Source: Candidatus Pacearchaeota archaeon (lineage in GTDB: Archaea > Nanoarchaeota > Nanoarchaeia > Pacearchaeales > GW2011-AR1). Taken from it: 24,920 nucleotides of DNA. The stretch is from positions 1 to 24,920 of the forward strand of contig NZER01000230.1 of the NCBI GenBank assembly GCA_002690445.1. The letters run 5' to 3'. Of this stretch, positions 18,468 to 24,920 are shown piece by piece. The first letter of the stretch is position 1. Every line of letters starts with the position of its first letter. The notes below the pieces were generated by a model. That model did not search any database. It saw only the letters and a list, made by a program, of their open reading frames with translations, and was not told the DNA's origin. The translations under genes and the position numbers were made by a program.

Positions 18468-20066
18468 ATGCCAGAGGAAAATGAATTAGGGAAATACGAG
18501 CTATTAGATGTCCTAGGAACACCGGGGCTGAAACAGTACGGGGGCCGACTCGACGAGGAATGGCTTAAGCAACTCAAGGGTGACAAGGGGGTCAAAGCAT
18601 TCCAAGAAATGCGGGATAATGACCCCATAATTGGGGCTATTCTTTACGCGGTCAAGACACTGGTTAGGCAGACCGGGTGGCGTATTGAACCCGCCGAGGA
18701 CACTCCGGAGCACCAAGCGGTCGCAGACTTTGTGGAGGAATGCCGCGAAGACATGGAGCACACTTGGGACGACTTACTTGCCGAGATTCTTTCGATGCTC
18801 CCGTTCGGGTGGGCTTATTTCGAGTGCGTTTATAAGTATCGCCGGGGGCCTGAGGCCGAGGGTGACGCCGAGCGCTCAAAGTTCAATGACGGTAAGATAG
18901 GGTGGCGGAAGATCGCTATCCGAGCACAAGAAACCCTCTCCAAGTGGGAGTTCGACGAGGCGGGCACCACTATCGGGATGTGGCAACAGGCTCCGCCGGA
19001 CTATAGAATGCGGTTTATCCCCATTGAAAAGTCGCTCTTGTTCAGAACGGAAACGCACAAAGAAAATCCGGAGGGGCGGAGCATCCTTCGAAATGCCTAT
19101 CGGTCGTGGTTCTACCTTAAGCGGATTCAGGAGATTGAGGCGGTTGGCATTGAGCGCGACTTGGCCGGGTTGCCGGTGGCACACGTTCCGCTTGAAATGT
19201 TGAGCCCTAGTGCGAGCGCGGCACAGAAAGCCACCGTTGCCAACATTTTCGAAATGGTCCGTAAAGTGAAAAGGAACGAGTTCGAAGGCGTGGTCTTCCC
19301 GGCGGAAACTGACATCGATGGGAACCCGAGTGGGTTCAAATTCTCTCTCCTGTCTAGCGGTGGCCGCCGCCCACTAGATGTCAATGAAATCGTGAAGCGT
19401 TACGAAAGCAGAATAGCGATGAGCGTCCTGGGAGAGTTTGTCATGTTGGGCATGGATAATGTGGGAAGTTTCGCACTCAGCTCAAATAAAACTCACCTCT
19501 TTGCACAAGCCCTTGGCTCTTACCTTGAACAGATTTCGGAAGTTTTTAACCGGGTCGCAATCCCGAAGCTCTTAAAATACAACGGCATTTCCCCCGAGCT
19601 TTATCCTAAGCTCGTATTCGAGGACATCGAGACCCCGGACCTTGGAGAACTCGCCGGGGCTATCGGGGCACTATCTTCCGCCGGGGTGCTTACTCCGGAT
19701 GACGAGCTTGAACGGTGGGTCCGCGACTTTGGGAATATGCCAATGCCCGACACCACCTCAGAAAGAGAAGAGCCCGACCTACCTGGTGGTGACTTAGAAG
19801 AGGAGGCTGGTTTAGAGAAAAGCTATGCCAACACCCTCGAACTCCCGGATGTTGTTCGATCGCGTATCCCAAGCGTCGAAGGAAGAACTATATGGCTCCG
19901 GTCGTTCAATGAGACAGAAAAAGAAACAAAGGATGAAAGCCGAGCGGTGTCGGAGGCGTGGGCCGCCCTGGAAAGGGCGGGATACCAGAAGAACAAGGAA
20001 GGCAACTATGTGAAGGTGGTTCGGAACGATGAAGCCGCAGCGGAAGGGGAATACAATGTCGGGTGA
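18468..20066 (+). CDS. Portal protein (Mu gp29/DUF935-like) with C-terminal ChaB-like domain
   Basis: A 532-residue protein. Portal features: DNDPIIGAILYAVKTLVRQT (about 50-69), WAYFECVYKYR near 115-125, an IPIEKSLLFR stretch, ERDLAGLPVAHVP and YESRIAMSVLGEFVMLG. These resemble DUF935 portals that form the 12-subunit DNA gate of the head. From about residue 457 the sequence changes to LPDVVRSRIPSVEGRTIWLR, then F480-N, A493-W498 and GYQKNKEGNYVKV, which is the ChaB-type pattern (LP..V...LP....I....FN....AW......Y....G.W). A ChaB-like tail on a portal is not usual; it more often sits on XkdF-type proteins. The next gene overlaps by 11 bases. Confidence 0.88.
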   Translation: MPEENELGKYELLDVLGTPGLKQYGGRLDEEWLKQLKGDKGVKAFQEMRDNDPIIGAILYAVKTLVRQTGWRIEPAEDTPEHQAVADFVEECREDMEHTWDDLLAEILSMLPFGWAYFECVYKYRRGPEAEGDAERSKFNDGKIGWRKIAIRAQETLSKWEFDEAGTTIGMWQQAPPDYRMRFIPIEKSLLFRTETHKENPEGRSILRNAYRSWFYLKRIQEIEAVGIERDLAGLPVAHVPLEMLSPSASAAQKATVANIFEMVRKVKRNEFEGVVFPAETDIDGNPSGFKFSLLSSGGRRPLDVNEIVKRYESRIAMSVLGEFVMLGMDNVGSFALSSNKTHLFAQALGSYLEQISEVFNRVAIPKLLKYNGISPELYPKLVFEDIETPDLGELAGAIGALSSAGVLTPDDELERWVRDFGNMPMPDTTSEREEPDLPGGDLEEEAGLEKSYANTLELPDVVRSRIPSVEGRTIWLRSFNETEKETKDESRAVSEAWAALERAGYQKNKEGNYVKVVRNDEAAAEGEYNVG

Positions 20067-21105
20067 TAAGAACAACGAGACAAGCCGCGACTATTTGGAG
20101 CAAGCCCTGCATCTAGCGAAACAGCAACTCCCAGGATGGGCGTGGGCGATGATCCACCAAGCCGCTCGCGGATATGCGGGCGGGAAAGGGGGCATCGCTA
20201 AAGAGGCTCCGCCTGATATACAAATGAGTTCAAAATCAGAAATCAAAGCAAAAACCCTAGAGGGGTTCGATGTTGTTTTTGTTGTCGCCGAGACTAATGA
20301 CCTAGAGGCGGCGAGGGGAAAGTTGCTAGTAGGGGCCGACGGCGTGACATTCAACGAGGTCTATTTAAAGGCCTTGGGGATGTCGAGGGATGACGTTGGG
20401 GTCTGCACCTTGGGAGAACTTCCCTCGGACATTGGTAACACCACGCTCGTGGCGTTGGGGAAGGGAGCTAAAGCGGGTTTAGGTGAGCGGGCGGCGGTGT
20501 CAATGCCCCACCCCACCGCCATTAGGAAGCTCGGAGATAGTGGGGAGGTAGGTAGGAAAGCCAAGGCCGTGAAGAATGCCTTGACTAAACCTGCTTTGCG
20601 GGGTGATACTTCGAGCAAGCACGCCGAGTCCAAAAGCGCGTTGACGGTCGAGATCGCAAAGACCGATGAAGACAAAAGAATCGTTTATGGCGTGGTGCTC
20701 GACCCCTACAAAGTCGATGCTCACGGCGACCTGATTTCCCCCGCCGAGGTTGAGAAAACGGCTCACGGGTGGATGTCGAAAAGTCGCGTTGTCGGGTTGC
20801 AACACTCCGAAATGGCTGACGCCGTTCCGGTGGAGTCTTGGCTGGTCCCTTATCCTTCTGAGAAAGATTATAAGGCGGCTATGACGGGGAAACCCCATAA
20901 AGCGAATCGCACTGTCTTCGGTACGGACACCATCCATTCCGGCACCTGGGTTCTGGGAACCCGACTAGGAAAGAAGGAGTGGGCATTGGTGAAAAGCGGC
21001 GAATTGAACGCCTATTCAATTGGTGGTTTTGGCAAGCGGAGCCCCCTCGGAAATAACAAGGGGCCGGAAGTCGAGTTCCTGGAGGTTGGGAATGGCGAAA
21101 AGTAA
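20056..21105 (+). CDS. Fusion of uracil-DNA-glycosylase-like domain and XkdF-type prohead protease
   Basis: A 349-residue protein; the ATG at 20056 follows AGGGGA. Residues 70-178 look like a family-4 uracil-DNA glycosylase fold: F71-DVVFVVAET (motif A position), E84-AARGKLLVGADG (GxPFVG-like), G108-MSRDDVGVCT, and S149-M-P-H-P153 with GDSGEVGRKAKA (HPS-motif region). The catalytic GEAPG is replaced by VAETND and the Fe-S Cys are missing, so it may bind rather than repair DNA. Residues 196-328 match XkdF serine proteases: I209-V-Y-G-V-V-L-DPYKVDAHGD225, V246-G-L-Q-H250 and E316-L-N-A-Y-S-I-G. The protease would mature the prohead. The scaffold gene overlaps its end. Confidence 0.8.
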   Translation: MSGDKNNETSRDYLEQALHLAKQQLPGWAWAMIHQAARGYAGGKGGIAKEAPPDIQMSSKSEIKAKTLEGFDVVFVVAETNDLEAARGKLLVGADGVTFNEVYLKALGMSRDDVGVCTLGELPSDIGNTTLVALGKGAKAGLGERAAVSMPHPTAIRKLGDSGEVGRKAKAVKNALTKPALRGDTSSKHAESKSALTVEIAKTDEDKRIVYGVVLDPYKVDAHGDLISPAEVEKTAHGWMSKSRVVGLQHSEMADAVPVESWLVPYPSEKDYKAAMTGKPHKANRTVFGTDTIHSGTWVLGTRLGKKEWALVKSGELNAYSIGGFGKRSPLGNNKGPEVEFLEVGNGEK

Positions 21106-21970
21106 GACCACTGAATTGAGGGAATTAGAGACCGTTGAGGTTAGCTTGGTAGATAAAGGAGCGAACAAAAGGACGTTCGCTATTAAAAAATCGGAGCGGA
21201 AAGAAATGAAAGTAATCGATGCAATCCTGAGCACCCCCTACGAAAACGAGGCGGTGCTCCTGGAAGCGTGTAAGAAGGCCGAACTTAGCGAACAAGCTAT
21301 GGAAGGCGTCAAAAGCGCGATTCAAATCCTTAGTGCCTTCCAAGAAGAAGTCCCTGGGAATCTAATGAAGGAACTCTTGGAGCTTGGCGGCTTGGGTAAG
21401 CAAGAAGAAGGCGAAGAAGAAGAAGAGGCGACCCCCGCCGAAGAACCCACCGAAGAAGAAGCTGAAAAGCAAGAAGAAGAAGAGGACGAGGAGGGGCTAG
21501 AAAAGCGGCTCTCCAAACTCCCCAAGAATGTTCGGGGCATGGTTGAGCAGCTTTGGAAGTCGAACAAGACGGCGCTAATGAAGGCCGAAAAACTAGAGGC
21601 CAAAGTCAAGAAGCAGGAAGATGAAAAGCGATTAGGCGAGTGCATGGTAGTCGCCAAGACATTCAGTTCGCTCCCTGTAAAGACCGAGAAATTGGGTGCT
21701 TTTATTAAGTCCCTAGACGGAACAAAGGAGGCCGATTTTGTAATGGGCCTTCTTAAGTCAACGAACGAGCTAATCGCCAAAGACAGTGGCATCACCGAGG
21801 AAATCGGAAAATCCACTGTCGGAGGAGGATTGGACGCGATTGCAAAAGCCGAGCGAATGGCCGACGCGATGGTTGAAAAAGACGGCGTAACCAAGGAGAG
21901 AGCCTTGGCCACCGTCTGGAAATCAAACCCAAGACTCTACGCTGACTATCAGCAAGAGAAAGGACGATAA
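21092..21970 (+). CDS. Scaffold-type protein with VSLVDKGANKR motif and Glu-rich centre
   Basis: A 292-residue protein; the ATG at 21092 has GGAGG 6 bases upstream and overlaps the protease gene by 14 bases. The N-terminus carries V17-SLVDKGANKR27, a motif found at the end of many XkdF or prohead protease proteins, so this gene may have split from such a protease or be its substrate. Residues 104-138 are almost all Glu with few Pro and Ala. Residues 139-190 are a coiled-coil-like region and the C-terminus is helical. This acidic helical make-up and position before the capsid gene suit a scaffolding protein removed by the upstream protease. Confidence 0.7.
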   Translation: MAKSKTTELRELETVEVSLVDKGANKRTFAIKKSERKEMKVIDAILSTPYENEAVLLEACKKAELSEQAMEGVKSAIQILSAFQEEVPGNLMKELLELGGLGKQEEGEEEEEATPAEEPTEEEAEKQEEEEDEEGLEKRLSKLPKNVRGMVEQLWKSNKTALMKAEKLEAKVKKQEDEKRLGECMVVAKTFSSLPVKTEKLGAFIKSLDGTKEADFVMGLLKSTNELIAKDSGITEEIGKSTVGGGLDAIAKAERMADAMVEKDGVTKERALATVWKSNPRLYADYQQEKGR

Positions 21971-21973
21971 GTT

Positions 21974-22372
21974 ATGGCTTATGAGTCAAACGGGCAGTCG
22001 GTGACCATTACGCTTGAGGCGAATGCAGACCTGTCCTCGAAACAATATTATTTTGTAGAACTTGATACTGATGGAAAGGTTGGAGCGTGTAACGCAGCAA
22101 CCGACCGACCTATCGGAGTATTGCAAAACGCACCGGACGCGAGCGGTAAAGCCGCGACCGTTCTCGTAATCGGAATTTCTAAAATCAATTGTGACGCTGC
22201 ACTTGATGAAAACAACTTGATTGGGCCTAGTGCTGATGGTCAAGCTGACAAGAAAATTCCTGGAACCGATACGAGCGAATTCATCTGTGGGACCATGCTG
22301 ACGGCCACTGCCGGAGCGGGTGAAATCGGGACCGCCGCCATTAACTGTGCTTCACCGGCTCGTGCGGCTTAA
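21974..22372 (+). CDS. Capsid decoration/cement protein (DUF2190-like)
   Basis: A 132-residue protein with AAAGGA upstream of the ATG. It is beta-rich, with the family order of an N-terminal SVTITLEANADLSSKQYYFV, then D..GKVGACNAATDRPIGVLQ (about 34-53), VLVIGISKINCDAAL and a C-terminal AGAGEIGTAAI. DUF2190 proteins sit on or stabilise the capsid surface. It is 12 bases before the major capsid gene, the usual place. Confidence 0.8.
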   Translation: MAYESNGQSVTITLEANADLSSKQYYFVELDTDGKVGACNAATDRPIGVLQNAPDASGKAATVLVIGISKINCDAALDENNLIGPSADGQADKKIPGTDTSEFICGTMLTATAGAGEIGTAAINCASPARAA

Positions 22373-22384
22373 GGAGATTAAGAA

Positions 22385-23344
22385 ATGCCAATTGCATCAA
22401 CGGCCGTTCATATTGACGCGGCGCTTACCAACATTTCCGTGGCTTACCAACAAGATCGAGGCAGTTTTAAAGCTGAAGATATCTTCCCGGTAGTCCCTGT
22501 TCAAAAACAGTCTGACAAATATTTCATCTTCGATAAAGCCGCGTGGCACCGATCCGAAGCTGGTTTACTGGCTCCCGGTTCGGAAACTCGCGGGGCGAAT
22601 TTCACACTAAGTAATTCTTCTTACTATTGCGAAGTATTGGGCGTCCACATGGATGTTTCTGACCAGCTTCGAGGGAATGCTGACGAAGCATTGAACCTCG
22701 ACACGTCGGCGACGGAATATGTGACGGACAGTATCCTCCTAAAGCGAGAAGTTGACTGTTTTTCAATGGTCTTCGAAACTAGTTCCTGGACTGGTTCAAG
22801 CACCGGGTCTGACATTACCGTTGGCACACAATGGAGCACCATTAGCTCAACGCCGATCAGTGATGTCCAAACTCAGTCCGATGCCATTCTTAAGAACACC
22901 GGGCGGGTGCCTAATTGTCTGGTTCTTGGCCAGGATGTTTATACTGCCTTGAACAAGAACACCGATATCCTAGACCGCATCAAGCACACCCAACGAGGGA
23001 TCTTGACCACCGACCTCTTGGCCCCACTATTCGGCGTCGAAAAAGTCATCGTGGCGAATGCAGTTAAGAATACAGGCCCCGAAGGTGGAACCACCTCAAT
23101 GTCTTTTTGTGCATCTGATACCGCCTGGCTCGGTTACGTCGCCAACTCTCCCGGCCTAATGCAACCAAGCGCGGGCTATCTGTTCGCGTGGACAGGCTTG
23201 GACGGGGTTAGTGCTGGAGGCGTTCAGATCCAAAAGATGCGTCTAGATACTCGGTTCAGCGACAGAATCGTAGGGGTTACCTCTTATGACTTCGTTCGTA
23301 CTGGTGCCGATTTTGGCGCACTGTTTACTGACCTTCTGGCTTAA
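22385..23344 (+). CDS. Major capsid protein
   Basis: A 319-residue protein with a strong SD (AAGGAG) before the ATG. Characteristic parts are HIDAALTNISVAYQQD, FKAEDIFPVVPVQKQSDKYF (about 28-47), FDKAAWHR, and later TGRVPNCLVLGQDVYTALNK, then FGVEKVIVANAV, DTAWLGYVA and KMRLDTRFSDRIVGVTSYDF near the C-terminus. These fit the HK97-fold capsid proteins of the group that starts with a (V/I)FP-x-VPV segment. Position after decoration and scaffold genes and the strong SD agree. No N-terminal delta domain is visible, consistent with a separate scaffold gene. Confidence 0.88.
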   Translation: MPIASTAVHIDAALTNISVAYQQDRGSFKAEDIFPVVPVQKQSDKYFIFDKAAWHRSEAGLLAPGSETRGANFTLSNSSYYCEVLGVHMDVSDQLRGNADEALNLDTSATEYVTDSILLKREVDCFSMVFETSSWTGSSTGSDITVGTQWSTISSTPISDVQTQSDAILKNTGRVPNCLVLGQDVYTALNKNTDILDRIKHTQRGILTTDLLAPLFGVEKVIVANAVKNTGPEGGTTSMSFCASDTAWLGYVANSPGLMQPSAGYLFAWTGLDGVSAGGVQIQKMRLDTRFSDRIVGVTSYDFVRTGADFGALFTDLLA

Positions 23345-23356
23345 TAGGGTGATGCC

Positions 23357-23608
23357 ATGCCGGGAACAGCGGGAGCAATCTATGTAGCGAGGCGGCACTT
23401 GAAAGTGGCTTTGCCTGGGAGGAAGATCGGGGACGTATCGCCGGGGGACGTTCTCGACCAACCAGAAAAGTGCGCACAATTCCGCTCGCTGTTAAAGCGT
23501 GGTCATATTGAGCGAGTCGAAATCCCAAGGTACAGGTGCCACCTGTGCGAGCGGGATTTCAAGAACGGACCAGGTCTTAAGCGGCACAATACGAGGAAGC
23601 ACAAATGA
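23357..23608 (+). CDS. Small head-region protein with a classical C2H2 zinc finger
   Basis: An 83-residue basic protein between the major capsid and connector genes. Residues 1-55 hold a conserved-looking segment (YVARRHLKVALPGRKIG, then V28-SPGDVL and a helix ending KRGHIERVE). Residues 59-83 are a textbook finger: Y59-R-C61-x2-C64-x12-H77-x4-H82 with F68 and L74 at the expected places. C2H2 fingers are common in eukaryotes and rare in phages. A role in binding packaged DNA or a host protein is possible. The ATG overlaps nothing upstream; the next gene overlaps by 4 bases (ATGA). Small proteins at this position in other phages often carry other peptide-binding folds. Confidence 0.75.
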   Translation: MPGTAGAIYVARRHLKVALPGRKIGDVSPGDVLDQPEKCAQFRSLLKRGHIERVEIPRYRCHLCERDFKNGPGLKRHNTRKHK

Positions 23609-24036
23609 CGTGGACTTTCTCCGACAGTATTGCATCCGACAAAGACAAGGTTCGGCTCAAGATTGGTGACACTGATACCGACGACCAGTTGCTATCAGAT
23701 GAAACAATTAGCGCCCTCCTAGTCATTCGGGCCGATGTGGTCCTATGCGCGATTGATGCGTGTAGGGCCATCCTCGCCAAATTAGCGAGGGACATCGACC
23801 GTTCGGCGGCCGGTATGTCAGGCTCCCGGTCACAAAAGACCCAACACTATAAAGATATCTTGTCCAGCCTAATCAAAGAATCGGGCGGCGAAACCAGAAT
23901 CAAAGTTGGAGGCATATCGAAGAGCGACAACGATACGCTAAACGACGATTCCGATTTTGAGAAGCCGACGTTCACCATAGGAATGAACGACCGAGTGAGC
24001 AGGAGCGGCGGGACCAACGGGGATTGGGACACCTAG
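23605..24036 (+). CDS. Head-tail connector/adaptor protein
   Basis: A 143-residue protein whose ATG overlaps the previous stop (ATGA). Residues 1-95 fit connector proteins of the HK97 gp6 type: D..KVRLKIGDTDTDDQLLSDE, then helical IRADVVLCAIDACRAILAKL and an end with KTQHYKDILSSLIKE. The last 45 residues are polar and disordered-looking. It would join the portal ring to the tail-completion proteins. Its stop overlaps the GTG of the next gene (TAGTG). Confidence 0.75.
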   Translation: MTWTFSDSIASDKDKVRLKIGDTDTDDQLLSDETISALLVIRADVVLCAIDACRAILAKLARDIDRSAAGMSGSRSQKTQHYKDILSSLIKESGGETRIKVGGISKSDNDTLNDDSDFEKPTFTIGMNDRVSRSGGTNGDWDT

Positions 24037-24614
24037 TGGCTGATTTTGATGCCATAGAAGATGACCCAAATCTCGGAGCAATCTTGGACGATATTGCCAC
24101 GCGAATGCCGAGCGAGGCGATGCTCAAGGGGATGGAGGAGAGCGCTCATTACCTGACCGAGTCGGTAGTTGAAGCGATCTATTCTTTGGCCAAGAACCCG
24201 AAAGGCGGCCTTGCTGACAGTTATGAACCGGAGCTATTAGACACCGGGAAAGAAGTTGTCTTCGGCGTCTTTAGTGACCTGGTATATGCCGAGATCCAAG
24301 ACGAAGGGAATTTTATCTTCCCTAAGAAAAAGTGGCTAGCCTACCCACACGAAGACGCGAAAAGCTTCGTCGGGATCCGGTGGCCTAAAGACTTCACGAA
24401 GGGGGAGTTGAGTTTCGCCCTGAGTAGTCACGACCCCAACGGGACGGCTTATTTGTTCGGGGATAATTTCAAACACCCCACATTCATACTTAAGAAAAGC
24501 GTCGAAATCCCCGGCCTCCGATACCTTGATAAGGCCTTGGAGAATTTCGATGGGGATGTTGATAAGGCATTCGATAAGAACGTCGGGCTAGTGTTTTCCC
24601 AAGGGGGCTTTTAA
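24036..24614 (+). CDS. Head-tail joining / tail completion protein
   Basis: A 192-residue protein. The GTG at 24036 is chosen since it overlaps the preceding TAG; the SD is weak, so translation may depend on coupling. The middle holds L..YEPELLDTGKEVVFGVFSDLVYAEIQDEG (part), with the Y-A-x-I-Q-x-E-G segment typical of HK97 gp10-type proteins, and a beta-rich remainder (AKSFVGIRWPKDF, ELSFALSSHDP). The C-terminal tail is helical and acidic. Family assignment is from position and this motif. Confidence 0.68.
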   Translation: MADFDAIEDDPNLGAILDDIATRMPSEAMLKGMEESAHYLTESVVEAIYSLAKNPKGGLADSYEPELLDTGKEVVFGVFSDLVYAEIQDEGNFIFPKKKWLAYPHEDAKSFVGIRWPKDFTKGELSFALSSHDPNGTAYLFGDNFKHPTFILKKSVEIPGLRYLDKALENFDGDVDKAFDKNVGLVFSQGGF

Positions 24615-24920
24615 TGGCAACCCCGAACAGGAGGCTGGTCCTCCAAAATATCAAAACAGTCCTCGAAACGATAACGACTGGCAACGGTTACAAGACCACC
24701 ATCGACACAGTGGAGGCACTGGGTAAATCGTGGGCAACCGTTAAGCCGGGGCAGAAGCCTTGGCTAGGAATTGTGCCGCAGCGGGAAAGCCTGAAATTTG
24801 AATATAGCAATATTCGAGTGGTCCTGTCCGTTCTAATAATTGGCCATGTGTCCGGGACCACCCAAGACGACAGAGCGGGCAAGCTGAACGATCTACTTGA
24901 TGACATAATCGCGGCACTGA
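24614..24920 (+). CDS. Tail terminator-like protein, 3' end cut by window edge
   Basis: The first 102 codons of a frame that starts at the ATG overlapping the preceding TAA and runs off the window. Visible parts are a helix (RRLVLQNIKTVLETI), VEALGKSWATVKPGQKPW, IVPQRE, a strand-like IRVVLSVLIIGHVSG and a helix with DDRAGKLNDLLDDIIAAL. This arrangement (N-terminal helix, strand pair, then D...KLNDLLDDI) fits lambda gpU/HK97-type tail terminator or minor tail proteins that act after the connector genes. Confidence 0.65.
   Translation, partial: MATPNRRLVLQNIKTVLETITTGNGYKTTIDTVEALGKSWATVKPGQKPWLGIVPQRESLKFEYSNIRVVLSVLIIGHVSGTTQDDRAGKLNDLLDDIIAAL

Noticed and set aside
17909..18628. Long minus-strand frame (239 codons)
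   Set aside because: It lies opposite the MuF-like and portal genes, both with clear motifs and SD sites; its Ser/Pro/Phe-rich product is antisense bias.
21322..21912. Long minus-strand frame (196 codons)
   Set aside because: It is the antisense of the Glu/Lys-rich scaffold gene, whose codons give Ser/Leu-rich open antisense frames; no SD or motif.

Overview
The window is a contiguous piece of a tailed double-stranded DNA bacteriophage (Caudoviricetes) or a prophage of that type. The evidence is a full head and packaging operon, a lysis cassette, a recombination and replication block, tightly overlapping genes with strong Shine-Dalgarno (SD) sites, and almost no host-type genes. No integrase, tRNA, rRNA, CRISPR array or insertion sequence was seen. 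The host cannot be named. SD sequences (AGGAG/AAAGGA) point to an ordinary bacterium, and base composition is moderately GC-rich by eye. A C4 protein resembling one common in actinobacterial phages and a Mu/XkdF-like head module pull in different directions.

Layout. (1) 1-2827, plus strand: the end of an unknown gene, a polytopic His-motif membrane enzyme resembling fatty-acid hydroxylases/desaturases, then a lysis cassette (membrane-anchored coiled coil, two-TM holin-like protein, M15 peptidase endolysin, tiny membrane proteins), closed by a rho-independent terminator. The holin-like gene ends in an A-AAA-AAG slippery heptamer that could give a -1 frameshifted 145-residue product. (2) 2840-12642, minus strand: early genes read leftward. 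These are a D5-like SF3 helicase, a Cys-rich protein, a Cas4/RecB-like Fe-S nuclease, a RecT annealing protein, a VRR-NUC nuclease and a PAPS-reductase-like ATP pyrophosphatase. Then come small, mostly unknown proteins, each preceded by the same 16-nt leader (TAACTCAACCAAAGGA), two of them separated by a duplicated 49-50 bp terminator-plus-leader linker. (3) 12643-13858: a 1.2-kb gene-free divergent region with poly-C tracts, thirty 10-bp units in unbroken register (13121-13420), DnaA-box-like sites, a palindromic operator-like site shared with the 5.9-kb promoter, a strong terminator, inverted repeats and an AT-rich stretch. It is the best candidate for the replication origin and main control region. 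(4) 13859-24920, plus strand: a small protein with an SSB-like tail, a ParB-domain DNA methyltransferase, an S-adenosylmethionine decarboxylase-like protein (SpeD), terminase small and large subunits, MuF-like head protein, portal with a C-terminal ChaB-like domain, a uracil-DNA-glycosylase-like/XkdF protease fusion, scaffold, decoration protein, major capsid protein, a C2H2 zinc-finger protein, and head-tail connector genes running off the right edge.

How it fits together. Leftward early transcription would supply helicase, recombination (nuclease plus RecT) and small regulatory or host-takeover proteins. Rightward transcription supplies DNA modification, polyamine or SAM metabolism, packaging and head assembly. 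The leftmost plus-strand genes look like the end of the late region (lysis), so late transcripts would meet early leftward ones at about 2.83 kb. Functions are read from sequence motifs only; no database search was made.
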